From an uncultured Collinsella sp. (GTDB lineage: Bacteria; Actinomycetota; Coriobacteriia; Coriobacteriales; Coriobacteriaceae): a stretch of DNA of 64,000 nucleotides. The position numbers and the translations under genes were made by a program. Numbering within the stretch: the stretch's first letter is position 1; the number at the start of each line of letters is the position of its first letter. The DNA is taken from positions 1-64,000 of the forward strand of contig CAAELE010000007.1 of the NCBI GenBank assembly GCA_900756765.1, in the 5' to 3' direction. Positions 10,393 to 19,251 of the stretch are shown piece after piece. Under the pieces are notes generated by a model, which saw only the letters and a list, made by a program, of their open reading frames with translations, had not been told where the DNA came from and searched no databases.

Positions 10393-11625
10393 CTAAGCTA
10401 GATCCCAAAACAGCTCGAACAGAACATTTCCATCGAGCCAGCCCAGGTGGGTCGGCGCCAGACGAGCGCGAACGCGGCCCGCGACGACATCTGCCGAAGT
10501 GAAGGGTCCCTCATGGACCCCGAGCGTCTCGGGCACCCAAGTAGCAAGGCCCAACTCAAGCGCACGGTCGCAGGCCGCCGCCAGCTCGCCCCTTGGGATG
10601 GCGCAAGTTGCACGAACCAACAGATCGGGCCCGATGCCACGCGTCATGCGACAAGCGAGCATCAGGTCTTCGGCCGCAGCCTCGCGCTGCGACAGATATT
10701 CGGCCTCGAACGCCGTCGCGTCATCGTCGCGCTGAACCAAGCGCACACGGTACGCATCGCCTCGAGAAGAAACACCAGGGAACAAACCTGCAAGACGGTC
10801 GAAATCCTCGGCGTCGAGCATGCCCGCGGCAGAACGACCCAGGCCCAGGTAGCCCCGTCCGGTCCAGTAGGCAATGTTATGGGCGCACTCATGGCCGTCG
10901 AACGCGTAGCTCGCCACCTCATACGGATGGTAGCCGGCGGCACCCAGGAGCTTGCGTGCCACGTCCATGCATGCGGCCTGAAAATCCTCATCGGGCTCGA
11001 GCGACTCGTCGCGGCACGCCATGCGATAAAGGGGCGTCCCCTCCTCGAGCGTGAGCGGGTAGACCGACACATGCTGCGGAGCCGCCGCCAGCACGCCATC
11101 GAGCGTGCGCCGCCAACTCGCCGCCGTCTGCCCGGGAAGGCCACACATAAGGTCGCACGACACGTCAAGCCCAGCGTCCTTGACCGTCGCGATAGCCGCA
11201 AGTGCCCGATTAGCATCGTAAATGCGGCCAATAGCAGCCAGCTCGGTATTGTCGAGGGTTTGTACGCCCAGAGAAATGCGCGTGACACCCGCCTCGGCAA
11301 GCGCCGGGGCGAGCTCAGTGGTCAAAGACTCAGGATTGGCTTCGCAAGTAAATTCAACGGGCTTGCACCACATGGAGATACGACGGGCAAGTTTCACCAG
11401 GCGCTCCCCTGCCAGCGACGGCGTGCCGCCGCCGATATAGACCGTGCGGATCTGCGCAAGCGCCCCAGCGTCGCCAAAGGCATCGAGCCGCGCATACAGC
11501 TGCTCAAAATAGGAATCGAGCGTGGCATCCAAATCACACGCAGCAAAGCTGCGCGAGTCGAAGTCGCAGTACCGGCACTTTTGGACGCAAAACGGCACGT
11601 GCACGTACAGCGCGGTAACGGCCAC
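10393..11625 (-). CDS. hemW: Radical SAM heme chaperone HemW
   Basis: A 410-residue member of the HemW (formerly coproporphyrinogen oxidase-like) family. It has the start YVHVPFCVQKCRYCDF with the radical-SAM cysteines, then YIGGGTPS and the C-terminal HemW domain (NIAYWTGRGYLGLGRSAAG). HemW binds heme and a 4Fe-4S cluster and is thought to deliver heme; it is not a true HemN. A GTG start follows GGAGG, 2 bases beyond the dusB stop. It is in the lepA-dusB-hemW-dnaJ run; lepA-hemW adjacency is common in Gram-positive bacteria. Confidence 0.93.
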   Translation of the reverse strand: MAVTALYVHVPFCVQKCRYCDFDSRSFAACDLDATLDSYFEQLYARLDAFGDAGALAQIRTVYIGGGTPSLAGERLVKLARRISMWCKPVEFTCEANPESLTTELAPALAEAGVTRISLGVQTLDNTELAAIGRIYDANRALAAIATVKDAGLDVSCDLMCGLPGQTAASWRRTLDGVLAAAPQHVSVYPLTLEEGTPLYRMACRDESLEPDEDFQAACMDVARKLLGAAGYHPYEVASYAFDGHECAHNIAYWTGRGYLGLGRSAAGMLDAEDFDRLAGLFPGVSSRGDAYRVRLVQRDDDATAFEAEYLSQREAAAEDLMLACRMTRGIGPDLLVRATCAIPRGELAAACDRALELGLATWVPETLGVHEGPFTSADVVAGRVRARLAPTHLGWLDGNVLFELFWDLA

Positions 11626-11627
11626 CC

Positions 11628-12671
11628 TTAAGCCTCCAGTGGATGAGGGGGCACCAATTCGCCGGCGGCAAGGGCAGCCTCGCAGGCCACCACATCATGC
11701 TCGATCTCATCGACCAGCGCCATAAACTCCTCATACGTGGAGCAGCGCACCACCTGGGCACGCCAAGCGGCGGCATGGGGCATGCCTTTTAAGTACCAGC
11801 TTGCGTACGTACGGGCACGCGACATGAGCGGCAGGAGCTCATGCGTCAGCGTTAGGTGCTCACGCAGGGCGTCCAGGCGCTCGACGGAGCTGCGCGTCGG
11901 CACCGGTGTGCCATCGAGCGCAAGGGCGCGAGCATCGCCAAACACCCACGGGTTCCCGTAGATACCGCGCGCGATAAACACCGCGCTGGCACCCGAGTTG
12001 CGCAGATGCTCCGCAGCGTCCTCGGCCGCGAACACATCGCCCGAACCGATCACGGGAATCTCAACGGCATCGGCCACCTCATCGACGACCGACCAATCGG
12101 CCTGGCCCGTGTAGAGCTGCGTGGCGCAACGACCATGCACGGCGACTGCAGAGGCGCCCGCCCCTTCGAGCATCTGGGCAAACGTTGCGGCGTTGCGATC
12201 CTCGGCATAAAAACCCTTGCGGATCTTCACGGTCACGGGAACATGCGCCGCGCCCACTGCTGCCTCGACGATTCTTTCGGCCAGGTCGGGCGTGCGCATA
12301 AGCGCCGAGCCCTCGCCCTTGGTAACGACCTTGCGAGCCGGACAGGCCATGTTGATATCAATCAATGACAGGCGATCGCCCACGCGTTCCTCGACGGCGG
12401 CGACGGCACTCGCAAACTGATCGGGCTTGGAACCAAAGAGCTGCACGCAAATCTGCTGCTCCTCGTCGGCCGGCAACACCAGGCGCCACGTCTTGTTGCT
12501 GGCATAGGCAAGGCCTGCAACGCTCACCATCTCGCTGTAGGCAAGGTTGGCGCCGCGGCGGCGACACATGATGCGATAGGCGGGGTCGGTTACGCCCGCC
12601 ATGGGAGCCATAAGGAACGGCTGCTCGGCATAGGCACCCAGCAGCCGCTTGCTGTATTCGGAAAGCGCCAT
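11628..12671 (-). CDS. dusB: tRNA-dihydrouridine synthase (DusB family)
   Basis: This 347-residue FMN enzyme reduces uridine in the tRNA D-loop. It shows APMAGVTDPAYRIMCRRRGA, the active-site DINMACPARKVV with its catalytic Cys, VKIRKGF and the phosphate-binding IGSGDVFAAEDA. The ATG start lies 4 bases after lepA. The exact Dus class cannot be settled from sequence reading alone; DusB is the usual form in Gram-positive bacteria. Confidence 0.93.
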   Translation of the reverse strand: MALSEYSKRLLGAYAEQPFLMAPMAGVTDPAYRIMCRRRGANLAYSEMVSVAGLAYASNKTWRLVLPADEEQQICVQLFGSKPDQFASAVAAVEERVGDRLSLIDINMACPARKVVTKGEGSALMRTPDLAERIVEAAVGAAHVPVTVKIRKGFYAEDRNAATFAQMLEGAGASAVAVHGRCATQLYTGQADWSVVDEVADAVEIPVIGSGDVFAAEDAAEHLRNSGASAVFIARGIYGNPWVFGDARALALDGTPVPTRSSVERLDALREHLTLTHELLPLMSRARTYASWYLKGMPHAAAWRAQVVRCSTYEEFMALVDEIEHDVVACEAALAAGELVPPHPLEA

Positions 12672-12675
12672 AGAC

Positions 12676-14487
12676 CTACTCGTCCACCTTGAGGATCGCC
12701 ATAAAGGCCTCCTGCGGAACCTCGACCGAGCCGATGGCTTTCATGCGTTTCTTGCCCTCTTTCTGCTTCTCGAGCAGTTTGCGCTTACGCGAAATATCGC
12801 CGCCGTAGCACTTGGCAAGCACGTCCTTGCGACGCGCCTTGACGGTGGAGCGGGCAATAATCTTGTTGCCGATAGCACCCTGGATAGGCACCTCGAACAG
12901 CTGACGCGGGATGATCTCCTTGAGCTTGTCGCACAGGCCACGGGCCAGGCCATAGGCCTTGTCCTTATGAACGATAAACGACAGCGCGTCCACCTCGTCG
13001 CCCGAAAGCAAAATATCGAGCTTCACGAGCTCGGAGGGACGGTACTCATTGAACTCGTAGTCGAGCGAGGCATAGCCCTTGGTACGGCTCTTGAGCTGAT
13101 CGAAGAAGTCCAGGATGAGCTCGGCGAGCGGCATATCGAAGCGCATCTCGACCGATTTGCTCGTCAGGTGGATCATGTCAGTCGTGACGCCACGGTGCTC
13201 GATAGCGAGCTGCATGACGGCACCCGTATACTCGGGCGGGCAGATGATCTTAGCCTTGAGGTACGGCTCCTCAATGCGCTCGATACGCGTGGCCTCGGGA
13301 AGGTCCTGCGGGCTGCGGACATCGATCATCTCGCCGTCGGTCTTGTAGACGTGATAGTCGACCGAGGGACTCGTGGCAATGAGGTCCAAGTTGAACTCGC
13401 GCTCCAGGCGTTCCTTAACGACTTCCATGTGCAGCAGGCCCAGGAAGCCCACGCGGAAGCCAAAGCCCAGCGCCACCGACGTCTCAGGCTCCCATACCAA
13501 CGACGGATCGTTGACGTGCAGCTTATCGAGCGCGTCGCGCAGGTTCTCGTAGTCCTTGTTGTCGATGGGGAACAGGCCCGTGTAGACCATGGGCTTGGCC
13601 TCGCGGTAGCCCGGCAGCGGCTCGGGGCAGGGGTTCGAAGCCCACGTAAGGGTATCGCCCACGCGCACAGCCTCGGGGTCCTTCAGGCCCGTGACCACAT
13701 AGCCAACCTCGCCGACGGTCAGAGCATCGACCGGTGTCTCGGCAGGGCGCTTGACGCCCACGCCGTCGACCAAGAAGTCGCCCTTGGCCTGCATCATGCG
13801 CAGGGTATCGCCCTTTTTGATGGAACCGTCAAAGACGCGCACCGTGGCGACGACGCCGCGGTACTCATCGAAGTACGAATCCAGAATAAGTGCCTTGAGA
13901 GGGGCATTTGCATCGCCCTTGGGAGGCGAGATCAAAAAGACGATGGACTCCAGCAGATCGTGGATGCCCTCGCCGGTCTTGCCCGACACGCACACGGCAT
14001 CGTCGGCGGGAATGGCCAGATCGTCTTCGATCTCGGTCTTGACCTCGTCGGGGTGCGCCGAGGGAAGGTCGATCTTATTGATGGCCGGAACAATGTCCAA
14101 GTTGGCGTTCATGGCGAGCGTCGCGTTGGAAACGGTCTGCGCCTCGACGCCCTGAGTGGCGTCCACGACGAGCACCGCGCCCTCGCAGGCGGCCAGCGAA
14201 CGCGAGACCTCGTAGGTAAAGTCCACGTGGCCCGGCGTATCGATCAGGTTGAACTGATACGTCTCGCCATCGTCGGCGTCATAGGAAACGCGGACGGCAT
14301 TGGACTTGATCGTGATGCCGCGCTCGCGCTCGATGTCCATCGTGTCAAGCAGCTGCGACTCCATGTCGCGCTCATCGACGGTATGGGTGAGCTCGAGGAT
14401 GCGGTCACTGATCGTGGACTTGCCATGGTCGATATGCGCAACGATCGAAAAGTTGCGGATGTGGGAAATGTCAATTGAAGTATTCAT
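12676..14487 (-). CDS. lepA: Elongation factor 4 (LepA)
   Basis: The 603-residue protein is the back-translocating GTPase LepA/EF4. Motifs are AHIDHGKST (G1), DTPGHVDF (G3), NKIDLPSAHPD (G4), EF-G-like domains, and the LepA-specific C-terminal domain ending near the basic RKRKLLEKQKEGKKRM. The ATG at 14487 lies only 25 bases after the rpsT terminator. A TAAGAT hexamer 7 bases before the ATG could be a -10 box, which would make the mRNA nearly leaderless. No good Shine-Dalgarno sequence is seen. Confidence 0.97.
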   Translation of the reverse strand: MNTSIDISHIRNFSIVAHIDHGKSTISDRILELTHTVDERDMESQLLDTMDIERERGITIKSNAVRVSYDADDGETYQFNLIDTPGHVDFTYEVSRSLAACEGAVLVVDATQGVEAQTVSNATLAMNANLDIVPAINKIDLPSAHPDEVKTEIEDDLAIPADDAVCVSGKTGEGIHDLLESIVFLISPPKGDANAPLKALILDSYFDEYRGVVATVRVFDGSIKKGDTLRMMQAKGDFLVDGVGVKRPAETPVDALTVGEVGYVVTGLKDPEAVRVGDTLTWASNPCPEPLPGYREAKPMVYTGLFPIDNKDYENLRDALDKLHVNDPSLVWEPETSVALGFGFRVGFLGLLHMEVVKERLEREFNLDLIATSPSVDYHVYKTDGEMIDVRSPQDLPEATRIERIEEPYLKAKIICPPEYTGAVMQLAIEHRGVTTDMIHLTSKSVEMRFDMPLAELILDFFDQLKSRTKGYASLDYEFNEYRPSELVKLDILLSGDEVDALSFIVHKDKAYGLARGLCDKLKEIIPRQLFEVPIQGAIGNKIIARSTVKARRKDVLAKCYGGDISRKRKLLEKQKEGKKRMKAIGSVEVPQEAFMAILKVDE

Positions 14488-14512
14488 GCGGACTATCTTA
14501 CCCGAGCGGTAC

Positions 14513-14549
14513 AAAAAATGGAGCCTGTTCCATAAAACAGGCTCCATTT
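14513..14549 (-). terminator. Intrinsic terminator of rpsT
   Basis: A perfect 14-bp stem (14516-14529 with 14536-14549) and 6-base loop are followed on the minus strand by a run of U residues (A run 14513-14518). The stem contains GGAGCCTGTT and AACAGGCTCC. It lies 34 bases after the rpsT stop and immediately before lepA. Confidence 0.95.
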
Positions 14550-14583
14550 ATGCGCGTAATCTGTGTGGTGTGAAATTTACAAC

Positions 14584-14850
14584 TTAAGCGTTGATGCTGT
14601 TCACGAGCTTGGCAAGGCCGGACTTGCGGTTAGAAGCCTGGTTCTTGTGGATGACATGCTTAGCGGCAGCCATGTCGAGACGCTTGGTGACGGTCTTGAG
14701 GGCAGCCTGGGCCTTCTCGGCGTCGCCCTCGGCGACGGCGGACTGGACGTGCTTGGTCAGCGTCTTGAGCTCGGACTTGACAGCCTTGTTACGCATGCGA
14801 GCTGCCTCATTGGTGCGGATACGCTTCTTCTGAGACTTAATGTTTGCCAC
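14584..14850 (-). CDS. rpsT: 30S ribosomal protein S20
   Basis: An 88-residue, Lys/Arg/Ala-rich helical protein that matches S20: ANIKSQKKRIRTNEAARMRNKAVKS at the start and AAAKHVIHKNQASNRKSGLAKLVN at the end. It binds the 5' domain of 16S rRNA. The start is GTG at 14850, as expected from the conserved ANIKSQKK start, with GGAA upstream. It is a single-gene unit with its own promoter and a strong terminator. Confidence 0.97.
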   Translation of the reverse strand: MANIKSQKKRIRTNEAARMRNKAVKSELKTLTKHVQSAVAEGDAEKAQAALKTVTKRLDMAAAKHVIHKNQASNRKSGLAKLVNSINA

Positions 14851-14925
14851 TTCTGGAGTTCCTTTCGAGTTCCTTGCAAAAAATGTATGACACCTCTGAG
14901 ACACGGTGAGGTCATGCAAGCGCCT

Positions 14926-14934
14926 ACTATAGCA
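14926..14934 (-). promoter_or_regulatory. Extended -10 promoter of rpsT
   Basis: The minus strand reads TGCTATAGT, a good extended -10 element, about 75 bases before the rpsT GTG. A clear -35 at 17-base spacing is absent. The same TGCTATAGT occurs before rpmB. Confidence 0.6.
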
Positions 14935-14983
14935 CGCTCCCCCTCAAAGGGATAGAACGAATTTGTCAAATAGGCAGGTATCA

Positions 14984-15946
14984 TCACGATTTTCTCAAGA
15001 TGTTCGTAATCCAGAGCAAAAGTGCGGTCTCAGAATCTGCCGAACCCTTGAGCGCGAGTTCTACATCGACGGCACCCTCGAGCGCGGCAACGAGCTCGGT
15101 CATCGAAAAACGACGCGCCCAGGTAAGGTGATTCTTGACCTGCCAGGCCTGAAGCTTGAGCGTCGCGGCGAGCTCACGCCCCTGCCCACGCCCATCGAGC
15201 GCCTTGGCAACGATCAGCTCACGGATGCGACCGCATAGCAGTGTGTAGGTCCACACGTAGCTCTTGGAGGGCAGAAGCTTAAAGAGCTCGAGCGAACGCC
15301 GCATATCGCGAGCCGAGACGGCGTTGAGGAAGTCCCAGGGCTGAACCTCAGCCGTACGCACGATCCAACGCTCCACGTCGGCAAGCTCAATCTGGGGCGC
15401 CTCGACCATCTGGGCGAGCTTTGCCAGGTCGTTATCGAGCATGCGCGTGTTTTCGCCCGAACGCGAGACGAGTTCCTCGGCAGCAGCCGTCGAGATGGAC
15501 TTACCGCGCTGCGTCGCCATCTGCTGAACGCGGCGCGGCAGTTCCCAGCGCTTGGTACCCGAGCAATCGACGATAGCCTTCTTGTCGATCTTGGCGATTG
15601 CCTTATACAGGCGCGTATTCTTGGCGAGCGAATCGGCGATGAAAAGGCAAACCGTCGTGGGGTTTGGACTCGTCAGATACTCGACAAGCGGCTCGGAGAC
15701 CGCTTTAGCAAGCTTTGAGCAGCCGTCAAGGATTACCAGGCGAAACTCGCTGCCCATGGGAAAGGTGTTGAGCGAGCCGATGATCGACTCGATATCGGGG
15801 TCTTTCGTCATGTCGCGTTCATCGAGGTTGAACTCAACCATACCCGACTTTTCCAAGCGAGCTTTCATACGCGAGACGGCGTGGTCGCGTTTGACTCCGT
15901 CGGTACCGACGATCAGATATGCCGGCAGCAGACCGGTTTCGGACAT
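14984..15946 (-). CDS. holA: DNA polymerase III subunit delta
   Basis: This 320-residue protein is the delta subunit (HolA) that opens the sliding clamp in the clamp-loader complex. It shows PAYLIVGTDGVKRDHAV at the N-terminus, an AAA-like fold with EFRLVILDGCSKLAKAVSEPLVEYLTSP, and the C-terminal collar helices with LKLQAWQVKNHLTWARRFS. The ATG at 15946 follows GAGGGGAG; a longer frame to 15988 is less likely. The comEC-holA-rpsT order is conserved in many bacteria. Confidence 0.92.
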   Translation of the reverse strand: MSETGLLPAYLIVGTDGVKRDHAVSRMKARLEKSGMVEFNLDERDMTKDPDIESIIGSLNTFPMGSEFRLVILDGCSKLAKAVSEPLVEYLTSPNPTTVCLFIADSLAKNTRLYKAIAKIDKKAIVDCSGTKRWELPRRVQQMATQRGKSISTAAAEELVSRSGENTRMLDNDLAKLAQMVEAPQIELADVERWIVRTAEVQPWDFLNAVSARDMRRSLELFKLLPSKSYVWTYTLLCGRIRELIVAKALDGRGQGRELAATLKLQAWQVKNHLTWARRFSMTELVAALEGAVDVELALKGSADSETALLLWITNILRKS

Positions 15947-16024
15947 TGCGCTCCCCTCTCGCAGACTCTCGAATTCGTACCGTGCCATTTTAGCCCAGGG
16001 GTTGGTCCCGCGCCAACGACAGCA

Positions 16025-18328
16025 TCACGGTCGCTGGCATCGCATCGCAAAGCCCTTCGCGGTCGGCGAGACGGTAATGTCGCCGTGTTCGATGGTGCAT
16101 GCGAACGCGCCGCCCACATCGCGAACCGCATCGATGCAGGCATCGGATGGATGGCCGTAGCGGTTGCCCTCACCCGCACTCGCGATAGAGAGCTCGGGCT
16201 TAAGCGTCTCCAGTAGGTCTATGTCGACGGAAACTTTTGAGCCGTGATGCCCCAGCTTAAGCACATCGATATCACCCACCTCCTGTACAAACTCGCGCTC
16301 CTGATCGAGCTCGGCATCACCCGTGAGAAGCACACGCAGGCTCTTGCCTTCCTGAGCATAGGAGAGCAGCAAAACAAGAGAGTCCTCATTGCCCTCGCCA
16401 TCCACCGTGTCAAACGGCCACATCACACGGGTCCGAAACGCGCCGATATCGACCGTATCTCCGCAAGCCACCTGCCGATACGTTACGCCCGGGCGATTCA
16501 GGACCTCAGCAGGCGCACCGTCAAGCGCATCGGCCGCGACCACAATGGTTCCAACCGAAAACTGATCGAGCACATCGGGAAGACCGCCCCAATGGTCTTC
16601 GTCCCAATGTGTGACGAAGACGGCGTCAATATGGTGGACGTTATTGCGAACCAGCGCGCTCACCACGCGCTCATCGAGCCCACAGTCCACGAGCGCCACG
16701 GCGCCACCCTGACGAACCAGAATCGCATCGGCCTGCCCCACATCGAGCACCGTCACCGAAGGCGGAGCGAATCGATCCCAGAAGATGTACGGAATCGCAG
16801 CCAAGAGCACCAGGCATGCAAGCCCTACCGCCATAGGACGTGCACGGGGACGCGGCCACCAGACCAGCAGAGCCGCCAGCAAACACGGCACCAGGTAAAT
16901 CCACATGCTATCGGGCGGCACGCTCACGGATGCACCCGGCACGGCGGCAAACAGCTGCTCGAAGAACAACGCGCACCGGGCGGCAATCATGGGTACGACG
17001 AGTGCCCAAGCTTGCAACGGCTCCACGAGCGAAAAGGGAACCAGCACGATCGACAAAGCAAGCAGGAGACTCACCACCGGACCGATGACCGCATTCGCCA
17101 GCGGAGCAATGAGCGAGAACGTACCAAAGGCAGGTATGGTGATGGGAAGCGTCGCCAACTGCGAGCACAGCGTGACCGAAAGCATGCTGGCAAAGCCCGA
17201 TGGCGCACCCAGCTCACCCAAAGCGTAGGTCGCATAGGGGCAAAAGCACAGAATGGCAAAGACGCTGGCACATGAAAGCTGAAAGCCCATCTCGAACAGC
17301 ACCGTCGGCCGCAGTAACACAAAGATAGACATGGTTACGAAGAGTGCCGATGCGCCATGCCGGCGACGCCCCGCACCGTTTACGACAAGCGTCGCGAACA
17401 CCATGCAGCACGCGCGCACGGCCGAGGGAGACGCGCCCGTAAAGGAGGCATACGCTACAAGCGTGAGCGTCAACAACATCCGTTGCAACCCACGTGAACA
17501 GCGAGTTTTTTGCAGAACGCCCTCGATTAAATAGCCAACGATAGCCAAATGGCTACCCGAAACAGCAATGAGATGCGCCGTTCCCGTCACCGAAAACCAG
17601 TCGCCCGCCGGCTGGGCGCGCAGCTCGGCCGAACGACCGCAGACAACACCGGCTATGAGCGCACGCGCCGGGTCGGTCGCAGGCGCGATGGACGCAAGCA
17701 GCCCATTTCGCAGCCGAAGCAGCGGCCCCGGAGAGCCCTCATCAACCGACACAATCCGAACGGCCTTAACCTTGCGCACCTCGCCTCGGAGTACGCGCGC
17801 TCGTCCATACGAATCGTTCTCAAAGCGCGAAACGCGGCCGATAACACGCACGTGAGACCCGGCACCAAGCTCGCGGTCGCACGATAGGCGAACCGTTGCC
17901 AATTTCTTACCGTCCGCGAGTACCTCACAGGTATAGGAACACACGTCGTCGTTTATGGATGGATCACCCTGCACGACAAATTCGAGGCTGCTTGCCGCTC
18001 GACCGTCGAGCACCTTCGAGGCACTGAGCGCACCCGCAGCCCACCACGCCGAGACGACCGCTCCCGCCACGAGACCGACGGAAGCGGCATACAGCCACCG
18101 CTTCAAAGGGGCAAGCCGCGCACAAGATTGAACCAGCACAACGAATACCGCCGCCGCAACAGGAATAGCCCATAGCGGCCCGACCGCCGGCGCCCGCTCC
18201 CCCAGTATCGCATCGGCGGCCACATTGAGCACCAAGACACAGCTAACGCACAGGCCGACACACAAGGCCATCGTCCATGGCATGAGGGGCCGCGGGGGCA
18301 TCACATGCTCGCGCTTGGGCGTGCTCAT
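16025..18328 (-). CDS. comEC: ComEC/Rec2 DNA uptake channel protein
   Basis: A 767-residue polytopic protein. The N-terminal half has membrane segments and a DUF4131-like soluble region (ASSLEFVVQGDPSINDDVCSYTC). The competence domain includes HLIAVSGSHLAIVGYLI and the run AVRACCMVFATLVVNGAGR. The C-terminal 250 residues are a metallo-beta-lactamase-like domain with THWDEDHWGGLPDVL and LKLGHHGSKVS. ComEC moves single-stranded DNA across the membrane in natural transformation. The ATG at 18328 overlaps the comEA stop as ATGA, so the two genes are coupled. Confidence 0.95.
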   Translation of the reverse strand: MSTPKREHVMPPRPLMPWTMALCVGLCVSCVLVLNVAADAILGERAPAVGPLWAIPVAAAVFVVLVQSCARLAPLKRWLYAASVGLVAGAVVSAWWAAGALSASKVLDGRAASSLEFVVQGDPSINDDVCSYTCEVLADGKKLATVRLSCDRELGAGSHVRVIGRVSRFENDSYGRARVLRGEVRKVKAVRIVSVDEGSPGPLLRLRNGLLASIAPATDPARALIAGVVCGRSAELRAQPAGDWFSVTGTAHLIAVSGSHLAIVGYLIEGVLQKTRCSRGLQRMLLTLTLVAYASFTGASPSAVRACCMVFATLVVNGAGRRRHGASALFVTMSIFVLLRPTVLFEMGFQLSCASVFAILCFCPYATYALGELGAPSGFASMLSVTLCSQLATLPITIPAFGTFSLIAPLANAVIGPVVSLLLALSIVLVPFSLVEPLQAWALVVPMIAARCALFFEQLFAAVPGASVSVPPDSMWIYLVPCLLAALLVWWPRPRARPMAVGLACLVLLAAIPYIFWDRFAPPSVTVLDVGQADAILVRQGGAVALVDCGLDERVVSALVRNNVHHIDAVFVTHWDEDHWGGLPDVLDQFSVGTIVVAADALDGAPAEVLNRPGVTYRQVACGDTVDIGAFRTRVMWPFDTVDGEGNEDSLVLLLSYAQEGKSLRVLLTGDAELDQEREFVQEVGDIDVLKLGHHGSKVSVDIDLLETLKPELSIASAGEGNRYGHPSDACIDAVRDVGGAFACTIEHGDITVSPTAKGFAMRCQRP

Positions 18329-19038
18329 ACGCAGATACAATCTTTGATTTTGGCAAGCTTCTTCTCACCGATGCCAGATACGCGCATCAGATCATCAACC
18401 GAGGCGAAGGGGCCATTCTTCGAGCGCTCGTCGATTATCGACTGCGCCATAGAAGGCCCAATGCCCGAGAGCGTCTGCAGTTCCGCCGCGCTCGCCGTAT
18501 TGATATTGACGGGCCCTGCAACATCATTCGCGCCCGAAGCCAAGACAGCTCCGTCATCGGCTCCACCGCACGCGGCAACCGCCTGCTGCTCCCCCACCTT
18601 TGGTACGTATATTTTTTGTCCGTCTGCGACCTTGGATGCCCGATTGAGCCCTGTCACATCTGCCTCGGGCGTCAATCCTCCGGCGGCATCAATTGCCTGC
18701 GCCACCCGCGCGCCATCCATAAGCCGGTACACACCGGGTGACACAACGGCGCCATCGACATCGACATAGACCTCCAATTCGGCAGAAGCTTTGTGCGAAG
18801 ATCCATCGGACTCACGATCATGCGAATCAACGCCAGAACCCGGCTCCGCCGATGAGTCCGAGCCCCCAGCCCGCTCAAACGACACGCCTCCGGACTCGCC
18901 GCCAAAACTCGCCATCGCCAGCCCGCTCGCCATCGCAATGACGACGAGTATCGCCACCACCACCGCTTTATGCCCGAGCAACTTGCCCGCCCAGCGGTCC
19001 ATCTTTTTGACCCGTTCATGTTGTTCGCGCTGCGCCAT
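18325..19038 (-). CDS. comEA: ComEA-type DNA-binding receptor
   Basis: The 237-residue protein has a cytoplasmic basic N-terminus, one membrane anchor (about 25-45), a low-complexity Ser/Gly/Glu linker and an SLBB domain (YVDVDGAVVSPGVYRLMDGA). It ends in a helix-hairpin-helix DNA-binding domain (NINTASAAELQTLSGIGPSM, then VSGIGEKKLAKIKD). This is the architecture of ComEA, which binds incoming double-stranded DNA outside the membrane. The ATG at 19038 follows GGGAGGT; the longer frame to 19116 has no binding site. It is the first gene of comEA-comEC-holA. Confidence 0.95.
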   Translation of the reverse strand: MAQREQHERVKKMDRWAGKLLGHKAVVVAILVVIAMASGLAMASFGGESGGVSFERAGGSDSSAEPGSGVDSHDRESDGSSHKASAELEVYVDVDGAVVSPGVYRLMDGARVAQAIDAAGGLTPEADVTGLNRASKVADGQKIYVPKVGEQQAVAACGGADDGAVLASGANDVAGPVNINTASAAELQTLSGIGPSMAQSIIDERSKNGPFASVDDLMRVSGIGEKKLAKIKDCICV

Positions 19039-19208
19039 AGCAAAACCTCCCAGTACCATCGTGTCAGGAAAACACAGCAAAACGAACCGCATGGACAAAC
19101 CAGTTTTGACGGTCAAACCAAATACCGACCAAAACCTTGCGCGAACATGTCCATTTATTCAGCCACACGTCAGCGAATGAACATCTTGGCATCATTTGCC
19201 CAGATAGC

Positions 19209-19241
19209 AAAAGACCGACGATACAGGCGCATCGTCGGTCT
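19209..19241 (-). terminator. Intrinsic terminator of thiI
   Basis: An 11-bp perfect stem (AGACCGACGAT at 19231-19241 on the minus strand, with its complement at 19212-19222) is followed by four U residues. It begins 11 bases after the thiI stop. Confidence 0.75.
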
Positions 19242-19251
19242 ATGCAGGCAA

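Noticed and set aside
10393..11625. Annotation as oxygen-independent coproporphyrinogen oxidase HemN
   Set aside because: The short length, the C-terminal HemW domain and the place next to lepA and dusB fit HemW, the heme chaperone.
13600..13660. A GGTTCGAA word like a tRNA T-loop
   Set aside because: It lies inside lepA and there is no cloverleaf around it. I found no tRNA gene in the window.
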